This document shows positions 16,881 through 26,168 of a stretch of DNA of 64,000 nucleotides, one piece after another. Source of the stretch: Bifidobacterium saguini DSM 23967 (lineage in GTDB: Bacteria; Actinomycetota; Actinomycetes; Actinomycetales; Bifidobacteriaceae). The translations under genes and the position numbers were made by a program. Below the pieces are notes generated by a model that worked only from the letters and a program-made list of their open reading frames with translations, did not search any database and was not told where the DNA came from. The stretch lies in contig NZ_JGZN01000003.1 in assembly GCF_000741715.1 (NCBI RefSeq), positions 124,001 through 188,000 on the forward strand, written 5' to 3'. Numbering within the stretch: position 1 is the first letter of the stretch; the number at the start of each line of letters is the position of its first letter.

Positions 16881-18140
16881 GGCTTTGAAGCCGATATCGT
16901 GGCGATAAAACAGTCCCCGCAGTTCCAGCTTGTCAATGATTGCGTAGACCTTATCCTGGGCGGACTTGATGTCTGGGGCGGAGGTTTCAACGAGGAGTAC
17001 GCGGCCGGAGTTGGCGATGAGACCACCCTTGTCGTCGGAGGTGACGCCGGCGTAGTAAACGTGGGAATCCTCATCAACGTCGATTTCGGGAACGTGGGCG
17101 CCCTTGATGACGTTCTCCGGGTAACCCTTGGAGGCGATGACCACGCCGAGAGTGGCGTTGGACTCGTTCCAAGTGAACTCGGGGTTGCCGTTGTTGAGAA
17201 TGGCGTTGATGCCGGCACCGAGGTCGGAGGTGAGCTTCGGGAGCACGACTTCGGTTTCCGGATCGCCGAAACGAGCGTTGAATTCGATGACCTTCGGGCC
17301 ATCGGCGGTGGCGATCAGGCCGGCGTAAAGAATGCCGGTGAACGGAGTACCTTCCTCGGCCATGCCTTCGACGGTGGGGCGTACGATCTTTTCGATGGCT
17401 TCGTCGATCACGGACTGCGGAATCTGCGGAACCGGGCTGTAGGCGCCCATGCCACCGGTGTTCGGGCCTTCGTCGCCATCGTAGGCGCGCTTGTGGTCCT
17501 GAGAAATCGGCATTGGCCAGAATTCGGTGCCGTTGACGAAGCTCATCAGGGAGAATTCTTGACCCTCGAGGAAGTCTTCGATAACAACCTTGGCGCCAGC
17601 GGAGCCGAAGCGATGGTCGACGAAAATATCTTCCAGTGCGCGAATGGCGGTATGCAGGTCCATAGCCACGGTCACACCCTTGCCAGCTGCCAAACCATCG
17701 GCCTTGATAACAATCGGGGCACCATGATCGTTGACGTAGTCCTTGGCAAGCTCCAGGTCGCTGAAGGTCTGGTACTTAGCGGTCGGAATGTTGTGACGCT
17801 CCATGAGCTGCTTGGCGAAGTCCTTGGAGCCTTCGATCTGAGCAGCGGCCTTGTTCGGGCCGAATGCCTTGATGCCAGCTGCTGCGAAGTCGTCCACAAG
17901 ACCTTCGATCAGCGGTACTTCAGGGCCAACGAACACCCAGTCATAATGGTTTTGCTGCACGAATTCGATGAGTGCGGCATGATTCGACTGGCTCAGGTGC
18001 GTGATATGAATACCGTCCTTGACCATGCCGGGGTTGCCCGGGGCCACGGTGACTTCATCGACGCTTGCACCCTTGAGCAGGGTGTATGCGATGGTGTGCT
18101 CGCGTGCACCGGAGCCGATGACGAGAACTTTCTGACCCAT
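16872..18140 (-). CDS. purD: Phosphoribosylamine-glycine ligase PurD
   Basis: The ATP-grasp enzyme that joins glycine to phosphoribosylamine to give GAR. It starts MGQKVLVIGSGAREHTIAY, the expected N-terminus, with AAAGGAC 5 bases before ATG 18140. An in-frame ATG at 18155 would include that ribosome-binding site. The middle holds KADGLAAGKGV and the C-terminal part has GMGAYSP and EFNARFGDPETEVVLP. Its 422 residues are the normal length. It is third in purF-purM-purD, with a hairpin in the purM-purD gap. The 3' end overlaps an inverted repeat. Confidence 0.96.
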   Translation of the reverse strand: MGQKVLVIGSGAREHTIAYTLLKGASVDEVTVAPGNPGMVKDGIHITHLSQSNHAALIEFVQQNHYDWVFVGPEVPLIEGLVDDFAAAGIKAFGPNKAAAQIEGSKDFAKQLMERHNIPTAKYQTFSDLELAKDYVNDHGAPIVIKADGLAAGKGVTVAMDLHTAIRALEDIFVDHRFGSAGAKVVIEDFLEGQEFSLMSFVNGTEFWPMPISQDHKRAYDGDEGPNTGGMGAYSPVPQIPQSVIDEAIEKIVRPTVEGMAEEGTPFTGILYAGLIATADGPKVIEFNARFGDPETEVVLPKLTSDLGAGINAILNNGNPEFTWNESNATLGVVIASKGYPENVIKGAHVPEIDVDEDSHVYYAGVTSDDKGGLIANSGRVLLVETSAPDIKSAQDKVYAIIDKLELRGLFYRHDIGFKALK

Positions 18141-18160
18141 GATTGTCCTTTCCAATGAGT

Positions 18161-18187
18161 TGGCTCCCCTTCAATCAAGGGGAGCCA
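18161..18187. promoter_or_regulatory. GGCTCCCC hairpin between purM and purD
   Basis: Perfect 11-bp stem TGGCTCCCCTT (18161-18171) and AAGGGGAGCCA (18177-18187), loop CAATC. Related hairpins occur at 19269 and 40378, also between pur genes. An intercistronic processing or stability element is one reading, attenuation another. Confidence 0.6.
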
Positions 18188-18206
18188 AGATACGAATTGC
18201 TGAGCG

Positions 18207-19244
18207 TTACTTAAGCGTGATCTGAGAACCGTCGGTATCCTTGGTGATCTGGCCGATGACGTAGCCGGTTTCACCGTTGGATTCGAGCAGTTTCAGGGTT
18301 TCGTCGGCGCGCTCTGCCGAAACGGCGAGCACCATGCCGATGCCCATGTTGAAGATGTTGTACATCTCCTTGTGATCGATTTCGCCGGCCTTCTCCAACA
18401 CGTTGAAGATCGGCAGCACAGGCCAGGAGCCGAGGTTGATTTCGGCGGCGAGGCCGTCCGGAATCATGCGCGGCACGTTCTCGATGAAGCCGCCACCGGT
18501 GATGTGGGCCACGCCCTTGACCACGCCGGCCTTGAACAGCGGCGAGAGAGCCTTGACGTAAATCCTGGTCGGGGTGAGCAATACGTCGCCGAGCTTTTCG
18601 CCACCAAGTTCATCCAGTTCGGTGTCTACGGTGTAGCCGGCCTGCTCGAACAGGGCCTTACGCACCAGAGAGAAACCGTTGGAGTGCACGCCGGTGGAAG
18701 GCAGACCGATGAGCGTATCGCCTTCGGTGATGGTGGAGCCGTCCACAATAGCGGACTTTTCGGCTACACCCACGGAGAAGCCGGCCAGATCGTATTCGTC
18801 TTCGTCGTACATGCCCGGCATTTCAGCGGTTTCGCCGCCGACCAGTGCGGAGCCGGCCTGAACACAGCCATCGGCCACGCCGGCTACGACCTGCTCAAGT
18901 AGGGCCGGATCGTTCTTGCCGCAGGCGATGTAGTCGAGGAAGAACAGCGGTTCAGCACCCTGAGCGGCGATATCGTTGACGCACATGGCCACGCAATCGA
19001 TGCCGATGGTGTTGTGCTTGCCAACCATCTTGGCCACCATGAGCTTGGTGCCCACGCCGTCAGTGCCGGAGATCAGCACCGGCTCCTTGTAACCCAGGGA
19101 AGCCAGATCGAACAGGCCTCCGAAGCCGCCGATGCCGCCCACCACACCGGGACGGTTGGTGCGAGCCACATGGGACTTGATGCGCTTGACGACTTCGTAT
19201 CCGGCTTCAACGCTTACGCCGGCGTTCTCATATGCTTTTGGCAT
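18207..19244 (-). CDS. purM: Phosphoribosylformylglycinamidine cyclo-ligase PurM
   Basis: AIR synthetase, which closes the imidazole ring of FGAM using ATP. 345 residues, starting [19 protein letters not shown]. It shows the conserved family stretches [28 protein letters not shown] and [10 protein letters not shown], and the C-terminal [18 protein letters not shown] lies just upstream of ATG 19244. Second gene of the purF-purM-purD set. Confidence 0.96.
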   Translation of the reverse strand: MPKAYENAGVSVEAGYEVVKRIKSHVARTNRPGVVGGIGGFGGLFDLASLGYKEPVLISGTDGVGTKLMVAKMVGKHNTIGIDCVAMCVNDIAAQGAEPLFFLDYIACGKNDPALLEQVVAGVADGCVQAGSALVGGETAEMPGMYDEDEYDLAGFSVGVAEKSAIVDGSTITEGDTLIGLPSTGVHSNGFSLVRKALFEQAGYTVDTELDELGGEKLGDVLLTPTRIYVKALSPLFKAGVVKGVAHITGGGFIENVPRMIPDGLAAEINLGSWPVLPIFNVLEKAGEIDHKEMYNIFNMGIGMVLAVSAERADETLKLLESNGETGYVIGQITKDTDGSQITLK

Positions 19245-19268
19245 GAAAGGGCCTTTCTGATGCCCCTG

Positions 19269-19288
19269 GCTCCCCTTGTCAGGGGAGC
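19269..19288. promoter_or_regulatory. GGCTCCCC hairpin between purF and purM
   Basis: GCTCCCCT (19269-19276) and AGGGGAGC (19281-19288), loop TGTC, with a second small hairpin CTCGCGAAGCGAG after it (19291-19303). It is the same motif as in the purM-purD and purC-purL gaps. Confidence 0.55.
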
Positions 19289-19380
19289 TGGCTCGCGAAG
19301 CGAGACTGAGGGGTGGTCGTTATTGATTGAAATTTGAATGGTGTGCTGTTGCTGAGGATAGATGAAGAAAGCTGTCCTGA

Positions 19381-20892
19381 TTATTCGTTTTCAGGCTGCA
19401 CGGTGTTGTATTCGTTGCCAATGTACTTGCTCTTGTACAGAGCGAATTCAGGCAGGCGAACACGGTCTTCCGGAGTCAGCGACTTCAGGAAATCAGCCTC
19501 GTAATCATCAAGAGCGGTGGGGTAGTCGCCATTGAAGTAAGCCACGCACAGGCCTCCGTACGGGGCATCGGCGTTCAGGCCAATGGATTCCACCAAGCCG
19601 TCAAGCGAGAGGTATGCCAGGGAATCGGCGCCGATGTAGTCGCGGATTTCTTCCACGCTCATCTTGGCTGCGATAAGTTCCTTGGTGGTAGAGATATCGA
19701 TGCCATAGAAGCAAGGGTACTTGAGCGGCGGGGAGCTGATGCGCATATGCACTTCGGCGGCACCGGCTTCCTTCAACAGTTGCACGATACGCTTGGAGGT
19801 GGTGCCGCGCACGATGGAGTCATCGATAACGATGACGCGCTTGCCCTTGACCACACCGCGTACAGCGGAAAGCTTCATACGCACACCCTGCTCACGCAGC
19901 TCCTGTGTGGGCTGGATGAAGGTGCGGGCCACATATTGATTCTTAATCAGACCCATCTCGTTCGGGAGCCCCGCAGCTTCCGCATAACCGGATGCGGCGG
20001 AAAGGGAGGAGTTCGGCACGCCGATGACCATATCGGCTTCGACCGGGGATTCTGCGGCGAGGCGTGCTCCCATGCGCTTACGAGCGGAGTGCACGTTGAC
20101 GCCGTAGATGTTGGAATCGGGGCGTGCGAAGTAGATGTATTCCATCGAGCAGATGGCCAGCTGCGTGTTGTTGGTGTACTGCACGATCTTGTAGCCGTGA
20201 TCGTTGACCACCACGATTTCGCCTGGGCGAATGTTGCGCACCAATTCGGCGCCGACCACGTCCAGTGCGCAGGTTTCGGAAGCGAGCACATAGGCGCCGT
20301 TCTTCATCTTGCCGAGGGAAAGCGGGCGGAAGCCGTTCGGATCGAGTGCGCCGATCATGGCGTCCTCGGTCATCAGCAGGTAGGCGAAACCGCCGTGCAC
20401 AGTGTTGAGCGCTTCCTTGAGCTTGTCCATGAAGGTACGCTGCATCGAACGGCGAATCAAGTGCATCAGCACTTCGGTATCGGAGTTCGAGTGGAAGATA
20501 GCACCTTCGTCTTCGAGCTTGCGGCGTAGAGACGGGCAGTTCGTCAGATTGCCGTTGTGGCACAGGGCCACATCGCCATCATGGAAACGGAAGATGAACG
20601 GTTGGATGTTGTCCGTGGTGCCGGAACCGGCGGTGGCGTAACGCACATGACCAATGGCGCGATTGCCCTTCAGGCGTTCAATTTCACGCTCATCGCTGAA
20701 CACCTGGGTAAGCAGGCCGAGTCCGCGATGGCCGGTGAGATGGCCGTTATCGTTGGAGACAATGCCGGCACCTTCCTGGCCGCGATGTTGCAGTGCGTGC
20801 AGGCCGAAATAGGTGAGTCGGGCGGCGTCGGGATGGCCCCATACGCCGAAGATGCCACATTCCTCATGAATGTCTTCGAGTTCAGCCGACAA
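19381..20892 (-). CDS. purF: Amidophosphoribosyltransferase PurF
   Basis: The first committed enzyme of purine synthesis: PRPP plus glutamine gives phosphoribosylamine. An N-terminal glutaminase domain has its catalytic Cys in [11 protein letters not shown] after a short propeptide. The phosphoribosyltransferase domain carries the PRPP loop [13 protein letters not shown] place the start at TTG 20892 ([11 protein letters not shown]), because AAAAGGAGC lies 6 bases before it. The in-frame ATG at 20943 would add 17 atypical residues. It leads the purF-purM-purD transcript and is divergent from the SOS polymerase gene. Confidence 0.93.
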   Translation of the reverse strand: MSAELEDIHEECGIFGVWGHPDAARLTYFGLHALQHRGQEGAGIVSNDNGHLTGHRGLGLLTQVFSDEREIERLKGNRAIGHVRYATAGSGTTDNIQPFIFRFHDGDVALCHNGNLTNCPSLRRKLEDEGAIFHSNSDTEVLMHLIRRSMQRTFMDKLKEALNTVHGGFAYLLMTEDAMIGALDPNGFRPLSLGKMKNGAYVLASETCALDVVGAELVRNIRPGEIVVVNDHGYKIVQYTNNTQLAICSMEYIYFARPDSNIYGVNVHSARKRMGARLAAESPVEADMVIGVPNSSLSAASGYAEAAGLPNEMGLIKNQYVARTFIQPTQELREQGVRMKLSAVRGVVKGKRVIVIDDSIVRGTTSKRIVQLLKEAGAAEVHMRISSPPLKYPCFYGIDISTTKELIAAKMSVEEIRDYIGADSLAYLSLDGLVESIGLNADAPYGGLCVAYFNGDYPTALDDYEADFLKSLTPEDRVRLPEFALYKSKYIGNEYNTVQPENE

Positions 20893-21006
20893 GCCAAAGC
20901 TCCTTTTCAAGCAGGGGGATTCACTACCTGTTAACCCTACCAATCGGCGGCTACATCACCGTGTTTTCTTGCACGTTGCCTTGTAGAGACACTTATGGCA
21001 AGAACA

Positions 21007-21022
21007 TCGAACAAATGTTCGA
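21007..21022. promoter_or_regulatory. LexA (SOS) box
   Basis: TCGAACAAATGTTCGA is a perfect palindrome of the Gram-positive/actinobacterial form TCGAAC-N4-GTTCGA, 47 bases before the Y-family polymerase start. It implies LexA repression and DNA-damage induction. Confidence 0.9.
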
Positions 21023-21068
21023 CTACCTTGCTATGATAGGACCACTGCTGGCGGAAGGAGGTGCAGAG

Positions 21069-22697
21069 ATGAATGATCAGCGTGGCCACGTGTATTTGGC
21101 CATTGATTTGAAATCCTTTTATGCCTCCGTGGAATGTGTGGCGCGCGGGCTTGACCCACTGACCACGCATCTGGTGGTGGCGGACGAAACGCGCACGGAT
21201 AAGACCATTTGTCTAGCGGTCTCTCCTTCGCTGAAGGCATATGGCATTCCGGGGCGCCCACGTCTCTTTGAGGCCAAGCAGCGATTGGCCCAAATCAATA
21301 TGGAACGGGCGATTCATGCTCCCGGCGGGCGGTTTGTGGGGGCGTCCTATCGCGCTCGCGAACTGGCCTTGGACCCAAGTCTCAAGGCCACTATGGTGAT
21401 TGCGCCGCCGCGTATGGCGCATTATTTGGAAGTAAGCGGCCGAATTTACGGCATCTATCTGAGGTATGCCGCGCCTGAAGATATTCATGTCTATTCCATT
21501 GACGAGGTGTTCATTGATGCCACGCCATATTTGAAGACATTGGGCATGACGCCACATGAGATGGCCATGACCATAGTGAGGGACATTCTTGCCGAAACCG
21601 GCATCACGGCCACTGCTGGTATCGGCACCAATATGTATCTGGCCAAAGTGGCGATGGATATCGTGGCCAAACATATGCCCGCCGATAAAGATGGTGTGCG
21701 TGTTGTCGAACTGGATGAAATGTCATATAGGCGATTGCTGTGGGGGCATCGGCCGTTGAAGGATTTCTGGCGAGTGGGGCACGGTTATGCGCGCAAGCTC
21801 GAGAAAATCGGTCTGCTCACTATGGGGGATATCGCTCGATGCTCGTTGGGACGTGCTTCGGACTATTACAACGAAGATCTGCTCTACCGAATGTTCGGCG
21901 TGAACGCGGAACTGCTGATTGATCACGCGTGGGGTTGGGAGCCATGCACGATGGCGGATATCAAGGCCTATGAGCCGGAAGCGCACAGTACCAGTATCGG
22001 TCAGGTGCTTACCGGGCCTGCGGTCTGGCATACAGCCCGGCTGATTACCAAGGAGATGGCGGATGCGCTCGCGCTTGACTTGGTGGATAAAGGTGTGAAA
22101 ACCAATCGCCTCACACTGGTTGTGGGGTATGACATTGGCAGTCTTGACGCTGATAAGCTCGACGATTGCGAAGATCGTGACATGCGCATTTTGGCGAAGC
22201 GGGCTGCAAAGGAATATCACGGGCCGGTGGCCTATGACCATTACGGGCGCAAAGTGCCTAAACCTGCAATGGGCTCTATCGGATTAGGCGATTACACGGC
22301 ATCCACCGAACGTATTCGAAAAGCAATGGCATTGCTGTTCGAGCGTATTGCGGATCCATTGCTATTGGTGCGGCGCTTGACGGTGGTTGCCGATGACATA
22401 GCCACGCCGGCAGAACTTGCGGCAGGCAAACGGTATGAGCAGCTCGATTTGTTTGAGCAGGCGAAGTCGAATATTGAGGGCAGTGCGGGGTCAGTGGTGT
22501 GTTCAGAAGGAGATGCCTCAATGTCGATGTGTCTGAGTGATGAGCACGGTCGAGCTGAGAGCGATGAAACCATTGAACGCACGCTGCTTACAATCAAGCA
22601 GCGTTTTGGTAAAAATGCCGTCGTCAAGGCCATGAACATGGAAGAAGGCGCTACGGGCATGGAGCGTAACGGACAGATTGGAGGTCATCGCGCATGA
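21069..22697 (+). CDS. SOS-controlled Y-family DNA polymerase (UmuC/UvrX type)
   Basis: An error-prone translesion polymerase. Metal-binding carboxylates appear in YLAIDLKSFYASVE (N-terminus) and YSIDEVFIDAT (near residue 145). Helix-hairpin-helix and little-finger regions follow, and a Glu/Ser-rich tail may bind the clamp (EQLDLFEQ resembles a beta-clamp motif). Length 542 exceeds DinB and fits the UmuC/UvrX-like group. AAGGAGGT before ATG 21069 sets the start, with the LexA box just upstream. It overlaps a YolD-like gene by 4 bases, a pairing known for UvrX-type polymerases in Gram-positive bacteria. Confidence 0.92.
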   Translation: MNDQRGHVYLAIDLKSFYASVECVARGLDPLTTHLVVADETRTDKTICLAVSPSLKAYGIPGRPRLFEAKQRLAQINMERAIHAPGGRFVGASYRARELALDPSLKATMVIAPPRMAHYLEVSGRIYGIYLRYAAPEDIHVYSIDEVFIDATPYLKTLGMTPHEMAMTIVRDILAETGITATAGIGTNMYLAKVAMDIVAKHMPADKDGVRVVELDEMSYRRLLWGHRPLKDFWRVGHGYARKLEKIGLLTMGDIARCSLGRASDYYNEDLLYRMFGVNAELLIDHAWGWEPCTMADIKAYEPEAHSTSIGQVLTGPAVWHTARLITKEMADALALDLVDKGVKTNRLTLVVGYDIGSLDADKLDDCEDRDMRILAKRAAKEYHGPVAYDHYGRKVPKPAMGSIGLGDYTASTERIRKAMALLFERIADPLLLVRRLTVVADDIATPAELAAGKRYEQLDLFEQAKSNIEGSAGSVVCSEGDASMSMCLSDEHGRAESDETIERTLLTIKQRFGKNAVVKAMNMEEGATGMERNGQIGGHRA

Positions 22698-22912
22698 CAT
22701 TACGAGAAACCCATGCGTATGACGACATCATCGGTTTGCCTCATCATGTGTCACGCAAGCATCCGCAGATGCCGCGAAGCAAACGCGCTGCACAGTTCAT
22801 GCCGTTCGCGGCGCTGACCGGATATGAGCAGGTGCTCGATCGGACAGCCAAAAACGCCGCAACCGCCATTGCCAAGGCTGAGGCGCAAGGCGATAGCAAT
22901 TTCGGCGCGTAG
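22694..22912 (+). CDS. YolD-like small protein
   Basis: 72 residues. The core PRSKRAAQFMPFAALTGYEQ matches the YolD-like pattern (basic stretch, then FxPFxALxGY). The ATG overlaps the polymerase stop (ATGA), so it is translationally coupled and LexA-controlled. YolD-like proteins are thought to be accessory to their polymerase, functionally akin to UmuD. That role is inferred from gene pairing. Confidence 0.75.
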   Translation: MTLRETHAYDDIIGLPHHVSRKHPQMPRSKRAAQFMPFAALTGYEQVLDRTAKNAATAIAKAEAQGDSNFGA

Positions 22913-22958
22913 ACCTCTATGCATGGGGCTTGCAATGCATGACTGCAATGTGGTGGTC

Positions 22959-23609
22959 TCATTGTTCATGTGCTCGTGGGGTCGGGTATGTTTCCCGCAC
23001 CAGCTGCGAGAATGATTCGCTGGCGAGGCCGAGGAAGGCTCCGGTGATGAGCTCGACGGTAAAACCGGTGGGTAGCTCGCTGTCGTCGGCCAATGTAGCC
23101 ATCAGTGTGCCGAATTTGTCGGGTTCGTTGTTCCATATTGTCGACATTTCATGCAGCGTCATGAGTTTGGCGAGTAGTTCCTTAAGCCGCGGTGAGGAAA
23201 GGAACTTGTTGAGTGTATCCGTGCGGTAATGCTTCATGACGGCATCGTTAGCATCTTGGAAAATCCACTGGCGCACAGCTTCGATTGAAGCACTGTCTAA
23301 ACCGGTGTAAGCGCACGCTTGACTCATGTCAAAGGTGCGCTCATCGGTCTCACCGGTCAGGTACCCGACGTCCACGTCAAAGAAATCGGCAATCATCGCC
23401 ATTGTTTCGTATTTGGGGAAGCCGATTTCTCCCGAAGCCGTGCGATTGCCGGTGTTTAGCCAGCGGCTGACATCTTTCTGGTGATATCTGGTCAAGTACT
23501 GCTTGTTGAGTTGACTAACAAAAGACAGCTGCGTCAACCCGCGTTCCTCCATGCATTGCTTGAGTCGTTCTCGCCAGATTGTTGCGTTCTGCCGATTTAT
23601 ATCATTCAT
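22959..23609 (-). CDS. XRE-family transcriptional regulator
   Basis: 216 residues. An N-terminal helix-turn-helix (about residues 8-65) reads ERLKQCMEERGLTQLSFVSQL, then QKDVSRWLNTGNR. ETMAMIADFFDVDVGYLTGETD is the usual XRE end. The C-terminal domain of about 140 residues is unassigned. The start MNDINRQN (ATG 23609) is chosen because longer forms run into the operator region. A perfect palindrome lies 40 bases upstream, suggesting autoregulation. It could also control the divergent hairpin-led cluster at 23914. Confidence 0.82.
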   Translation of the reverse strand: MNDINRQNATIWRERLKQCMEERGLTQLSFVSQLNKQYLTRYHQKDVSRWLNTGNRTASGEIGFPKYETMAMIADFFDVDVGYLTGETDERTFDMSQACAYTGLDSASIEAVRQWIFQDANDAVMKHYRTDTLNKFLSSPRLKELLAKLMTLHEMSTIWNNEPDKFGTLMATLADDSELPTGFTVELITGAFLGLASESFSQLVRETYPTPRAHEQ

Positions 23610-23648
23610 GGTATATAAAAGCCTTCTTTTAGCGGTGTATTTATAACA

Positions 23649-23669
23649 TATTATGTCATTGACATAATA
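23649..23669. promoter_or_regulatory. Perfect 21-bp palindromic operator
   Basis: TATTATGTCA-T-TGACATAATA, with two exact 10-bp arms, between the XRE gene and the cluster starting at 23914. It is probably the XRE protein's own binding site. Confidence 0.7.
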
Positions 23670-23751
23670 ACTTGCCGCCTTCACGATGGAACACAGAAGT
23701 GCAGAGTAGGGGTTCTTAACAAAACTCAGTACGTGACTGAGGCGCTACTGT

Positions 23752-23832
23752 CCCTCCTCTCATAGCGTCAGGAGGGTGCAAGTTGGATTCACGGTGGGCG
23801 CATAGCATGGGCGAGCTCAATGGTGGCTCGCC
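23752..23832. other. Two small leader stems
   Basis: CCCTCCT (23752-23758) with AGGAGGG (23770-23776), and GGCGAGC (23810-23816) with GCTCGCC (23826-23832). They lie in the 240-base region before the hairpin-gated gene, so this leader may be highly structured. No ORF is supported here. Confidence 0.4.
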
Positions 23833-23889
23833 GCTTGTGCGTACGCCTGATTCTGTTCGCAATGCCTGGCACCTATTAGGTAGTCCCTT

Positions 23890-23924
23890 GCCTGTGTCAT
23901 TCGGAGGGGACGAATGACACAGGC
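23890..23924 (+). promoter_or_regulatory. Hairpin enclosing ribosome-binding site and start codon
   Basis: Perfect 14-bp stem GCCTGTGTCATTCG (23890-23903) and CGAATGACACAGGC (23911-23924). The 7-base loop GAGGGGA is the Shine-Dalgarno sequence, and the ATG at 23914 is inside the stem. There is no T run, so this is not a terminator. The arrangement suggests translational control by melting or by a binding protein. Confidence 0.7.
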
Positions 23925-24099
23925 ATTCACGCAACTGGCAACTGCCATCCTCCACGGTATGCGTGCGGTCGATGATGCCGCACGTGATATATCCGAAAAG
24001 CAATCGGACGAAACCTCCGATACGGGCAAAGGCGTAGATGCCAATTCCGCTGGTACCGGTTTGCAGCCACTGAAAGGAACTAATCATGACCATGTCTGA
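23914..24099 (+). CDS. Small leader protein of the SPFH cluster
   Basis: 61 residues, MTQAFTQLATAILHGMRAVDDAA then a polar tail (SEKQSDETSDTG). No family recognised. GGAGGGG sits well before the ATG. The gene overlaps the next start by 14 bases, so it is coupled to it. Its start lies in the 14-bp hairpin, so it may serve as a regulatory leader ORF for the DUF4839 gene as much as a protein. Confidence 0.55.
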   Translation: MTQAFTQLATAILHGMRAVDDAARDISEKQSDETSDTGKGVDANSAGTGLQPLKGTNHDHV

Positions 24100-25459
24100 T
24101 GCGCAGAATGGGGCAGAACCGACAGTTCAGCCTAATGGACGGGTGCTGATGACATTCAGCTTCGAAAATGATGGTCAGCATGTGTATGACGCAATGCGCA
24201 ATATGCTGTCTTTTAGTGCCGAATTCATGATGAAATCTTGCGATGATGCGTCTCGGTCTATAACTTGTGCGGCGTATGACGGCGGCTGTGACCTTACTGC
24301 AGTAGTTTCCAATGAGGGAAATACGTCTACAGTGACTTTGTATGCAGCCGATCCTGACGATGGCTTGGCGCACAAGCATACAGAGCGATTCCGCAACGAT
24401 TTGACGGCGCAATTACAGGTCAACTCACCAACATGGGCCGGCCCAACGCCGCAGCGGTTCGCATCCGCGTCTGTGCCAGTGCAGACGGCACAAGGAAGCT
24501 CCGGCAATATGAATGGCACAACAGGAGCGCGGAGCAAGCCGGGAATTGGAACGATGATTGTAGCTTGGTTTGCTGGCTTGGACCGTAAAGGGCGGACTAC
24601 GTTGGCTTGGATAGCCGCTGGCGTGCTGTTTGTGCTGATTCTCATAGGCGTTGTTAGTTGCGGCATTGCCAGTGAACATGCACCGTTACCGGAAGGCATG
24701 TCTCGAATGCCCGAATCTGCCGCCACGTTCGAAGGGCAGAATTATGAGGATGTCGTCACACAGCTGAAGAATGCCGGATTCACCAATATTGAAACCAAAG
24801 CTCAGGAAGATCTCATTACCGGATGGATGACCAAAGAGGGCGAAGTGGACAAGATTTCAGTCGCCGGGGAAACCGATTTCTCCGCTTCGGAACAATTCAA
24901 GTCCGATGTGAAAATCGTCGTGACCTACCATGCCTTCCCCTCGGGCAACAGTTCCGGTGACAATACATCGTCGGATACTTCCAGCGGCAACGAAGAATCA
25001 TCGCCTTCAACTGGCACTGACACTACTCAAACTGAGAACCCATCGGAAACCGATACACAATCCAGTGAATCTGCGGAGAGTGCTGGCATGACCGAACAGA
25101 ACAATCCTGAATTTGCGGCTCTGCTTGCCGGTCCTGATATGGGTTCATCGGTAAGCGCATTCGCTACGAAATACGCAAATCACGTAATCGAATATGACGG
25201 TTACGTAGCTAGTGTGGCACCACATGGTAATTACAAAACTCGTTTCGATTACTTGATTCTTGCCGGAGATGACGATGCCAGTGCGCATGGTCCGAATTTC
25301 CAGTTCGCTGACGTGAATTATTCGGATTTGCATCTCAGTGCAAATGCTCCCGATACTTTCAGTTTGGGATTGAAAGTGCATGTCAAAGCGAAAGTGAAGT
25401 CATACGATTCCTCCACCGGCCTGTTCCAGTTGGAATCAGTGGCCATTTCCATGCGTTAG
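24086..25459 (+). CDS. Single-pass membrane protein with PASTA-like and DUF4839-type regions
   Basis: 457 residues. A cytoplasmic domain (1-~125) is followed by a Gly/Ser linker and one membrane helix at about 172-192 (TTLAWIAAGVLFVLILIGVV). Outside are a PASTA-like repeat (FEGQNYEDVVTQLKNAGFTN, residues ~213-285), a Ser/Thr/Glu linker and a C-terminal beta-rich domain like DUF4839 (YANHVIEYDGYVASV to QLESVAISM). AAAGGAAC precedes ATG 24086. It forms a cluster with the PH/zinc-ribbon and SPFH genes. An envelope-sensing role is inferred only from architecture. Confidence 0.75.
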   Translation: MTMSDAQNGAEPTVQPNGRVLMTFSFENDGQHVYDAMRNMLSFSAEFMMKSCDDASRSITCAAYDGGCDLTAVVSNEGNTSTVTLYAADPDDGLAHKHTERFRNDLTAQLQVNSPTWAGPTPQRFASASVPVQTAQGSSGNMNGTTGARSKPGIGTMIVAWFAGLDRKGRTTLAWIAAGVLFVLILIGVVSCGIASEHAPLPEGMSRMPESAATFEGQNYEDVVTQLKNAGFTNIETKAQEDLITGWMTKEGEVDKISVAGETDFSASEQFKSDVKIVVTYHAFPSGNSSGDNTSSDTSSGNEESSPSTGTDTTQTENPSETDTQSSESAESAGMTEQNNPEFAALLAGPDMGSSVSAFATKYANHVIEYDGYVASVAPHGNYKTRFDYLILAGDDDASAHGPNFQFADVNYSDLHLSANAPDTFSLGLKVHVKAKVKSYDSSTGLFQLESVAISMR

Positions 25460-25514
25460 TTGCCACACGACGATCCAAGAATTTGCTTGGTAATGAGGGG
25501 CAAAAGGAGCGGAA

Positions 25515-26138
25515 GTGAAGAATTTCCATTTATATTCCGATGAAGCTGTGTTGCTGCAGACCAATAGCGCGAGGTGCACAAGCTTGGAGTCAGGTTCCAC
25601 TGATGAACTGATTCTGACTAACCGGCGCATTATCCATCGGTGGAGCATCCCAAAGCTATTCTCCAAAAACATTGAACACGTTGATGAATACCCGCTGGAC
25701 CGCATCAAAATTGTTGATGGCAAGGTTCAGGCACAATATTGGCGCAATGCCGCAAGCGAAAATGATCAGGAACTGCGATTGTTCCTACGCGATCAGGAAT
25801 TGTTCTTTATTTTTTGGTCGGATAAGCCAAGAGAAGCTCGCAATGAGATTTTTCAATGGATGGATGCCATTAGTATGCAGTTGACAGGCGTTCCAGCGGA
25901 CAAGCCTGCGGATTCAAGCGCTGCCAAAGCCATTCCTGGCGTTGCCTGGCTGGCCGACACCATCAAAGGCACAGTAGATACGGTACGTGAAACCTGGACT
26001 GGGCAGAGCGCCAAGCAGCCAGTACCTGTTGTGCGCAAACCTATCAATAAACAGTGCAAGGGATGCCACGCTCCGCTGTCTGGAATCCCAGGTCAGCTTG
26101 TGGTGTGCAAATACTGCGATACCAAACAGACGTTGTAA
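25515..26138 (+). CDS. PH-like domain protein with C-terminal zinc ribbon
   Basis: 207 residues starting at GTG 25515 with AAAGGAGC upstream. The N-terminal ~115 residues (TDELILTNRRIIHRW, then RIKIVDGK) resemble bacterial PH/GRAM-like lipid-binding domains. A linker follows, then CKGCHAPLSGIPGQLVVCKYC, a four-Cys zinc ribbon of the kind found in SPFH-associated proteins. It lies between the membrane protein and the SPFH gene in one apparent operon. Membrane or lipid association is inferred. Confidence 0.7.
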   Translation: MKNFHLYSDEAVLLQTNSARCTSLESGSTDELILTNRRIIHRWSIPKLFSKNIEHVDEYPLDRIKIVDGKVQAQYWRNAASENDQELRLFLRDQELFFIFWSDKPREARNEIFQWMDAISMQLTGVPADKPADSSAAKAIPGVAWLADTIKGTVDTVRETWTGQSAKQPVPVVRKPINKQCKGCHAPLSGIPGQLVVCKYCDTKQTL

Positions 26139-26168
26139 ATACATAATTTTCTCAATCAAGGAAACATC

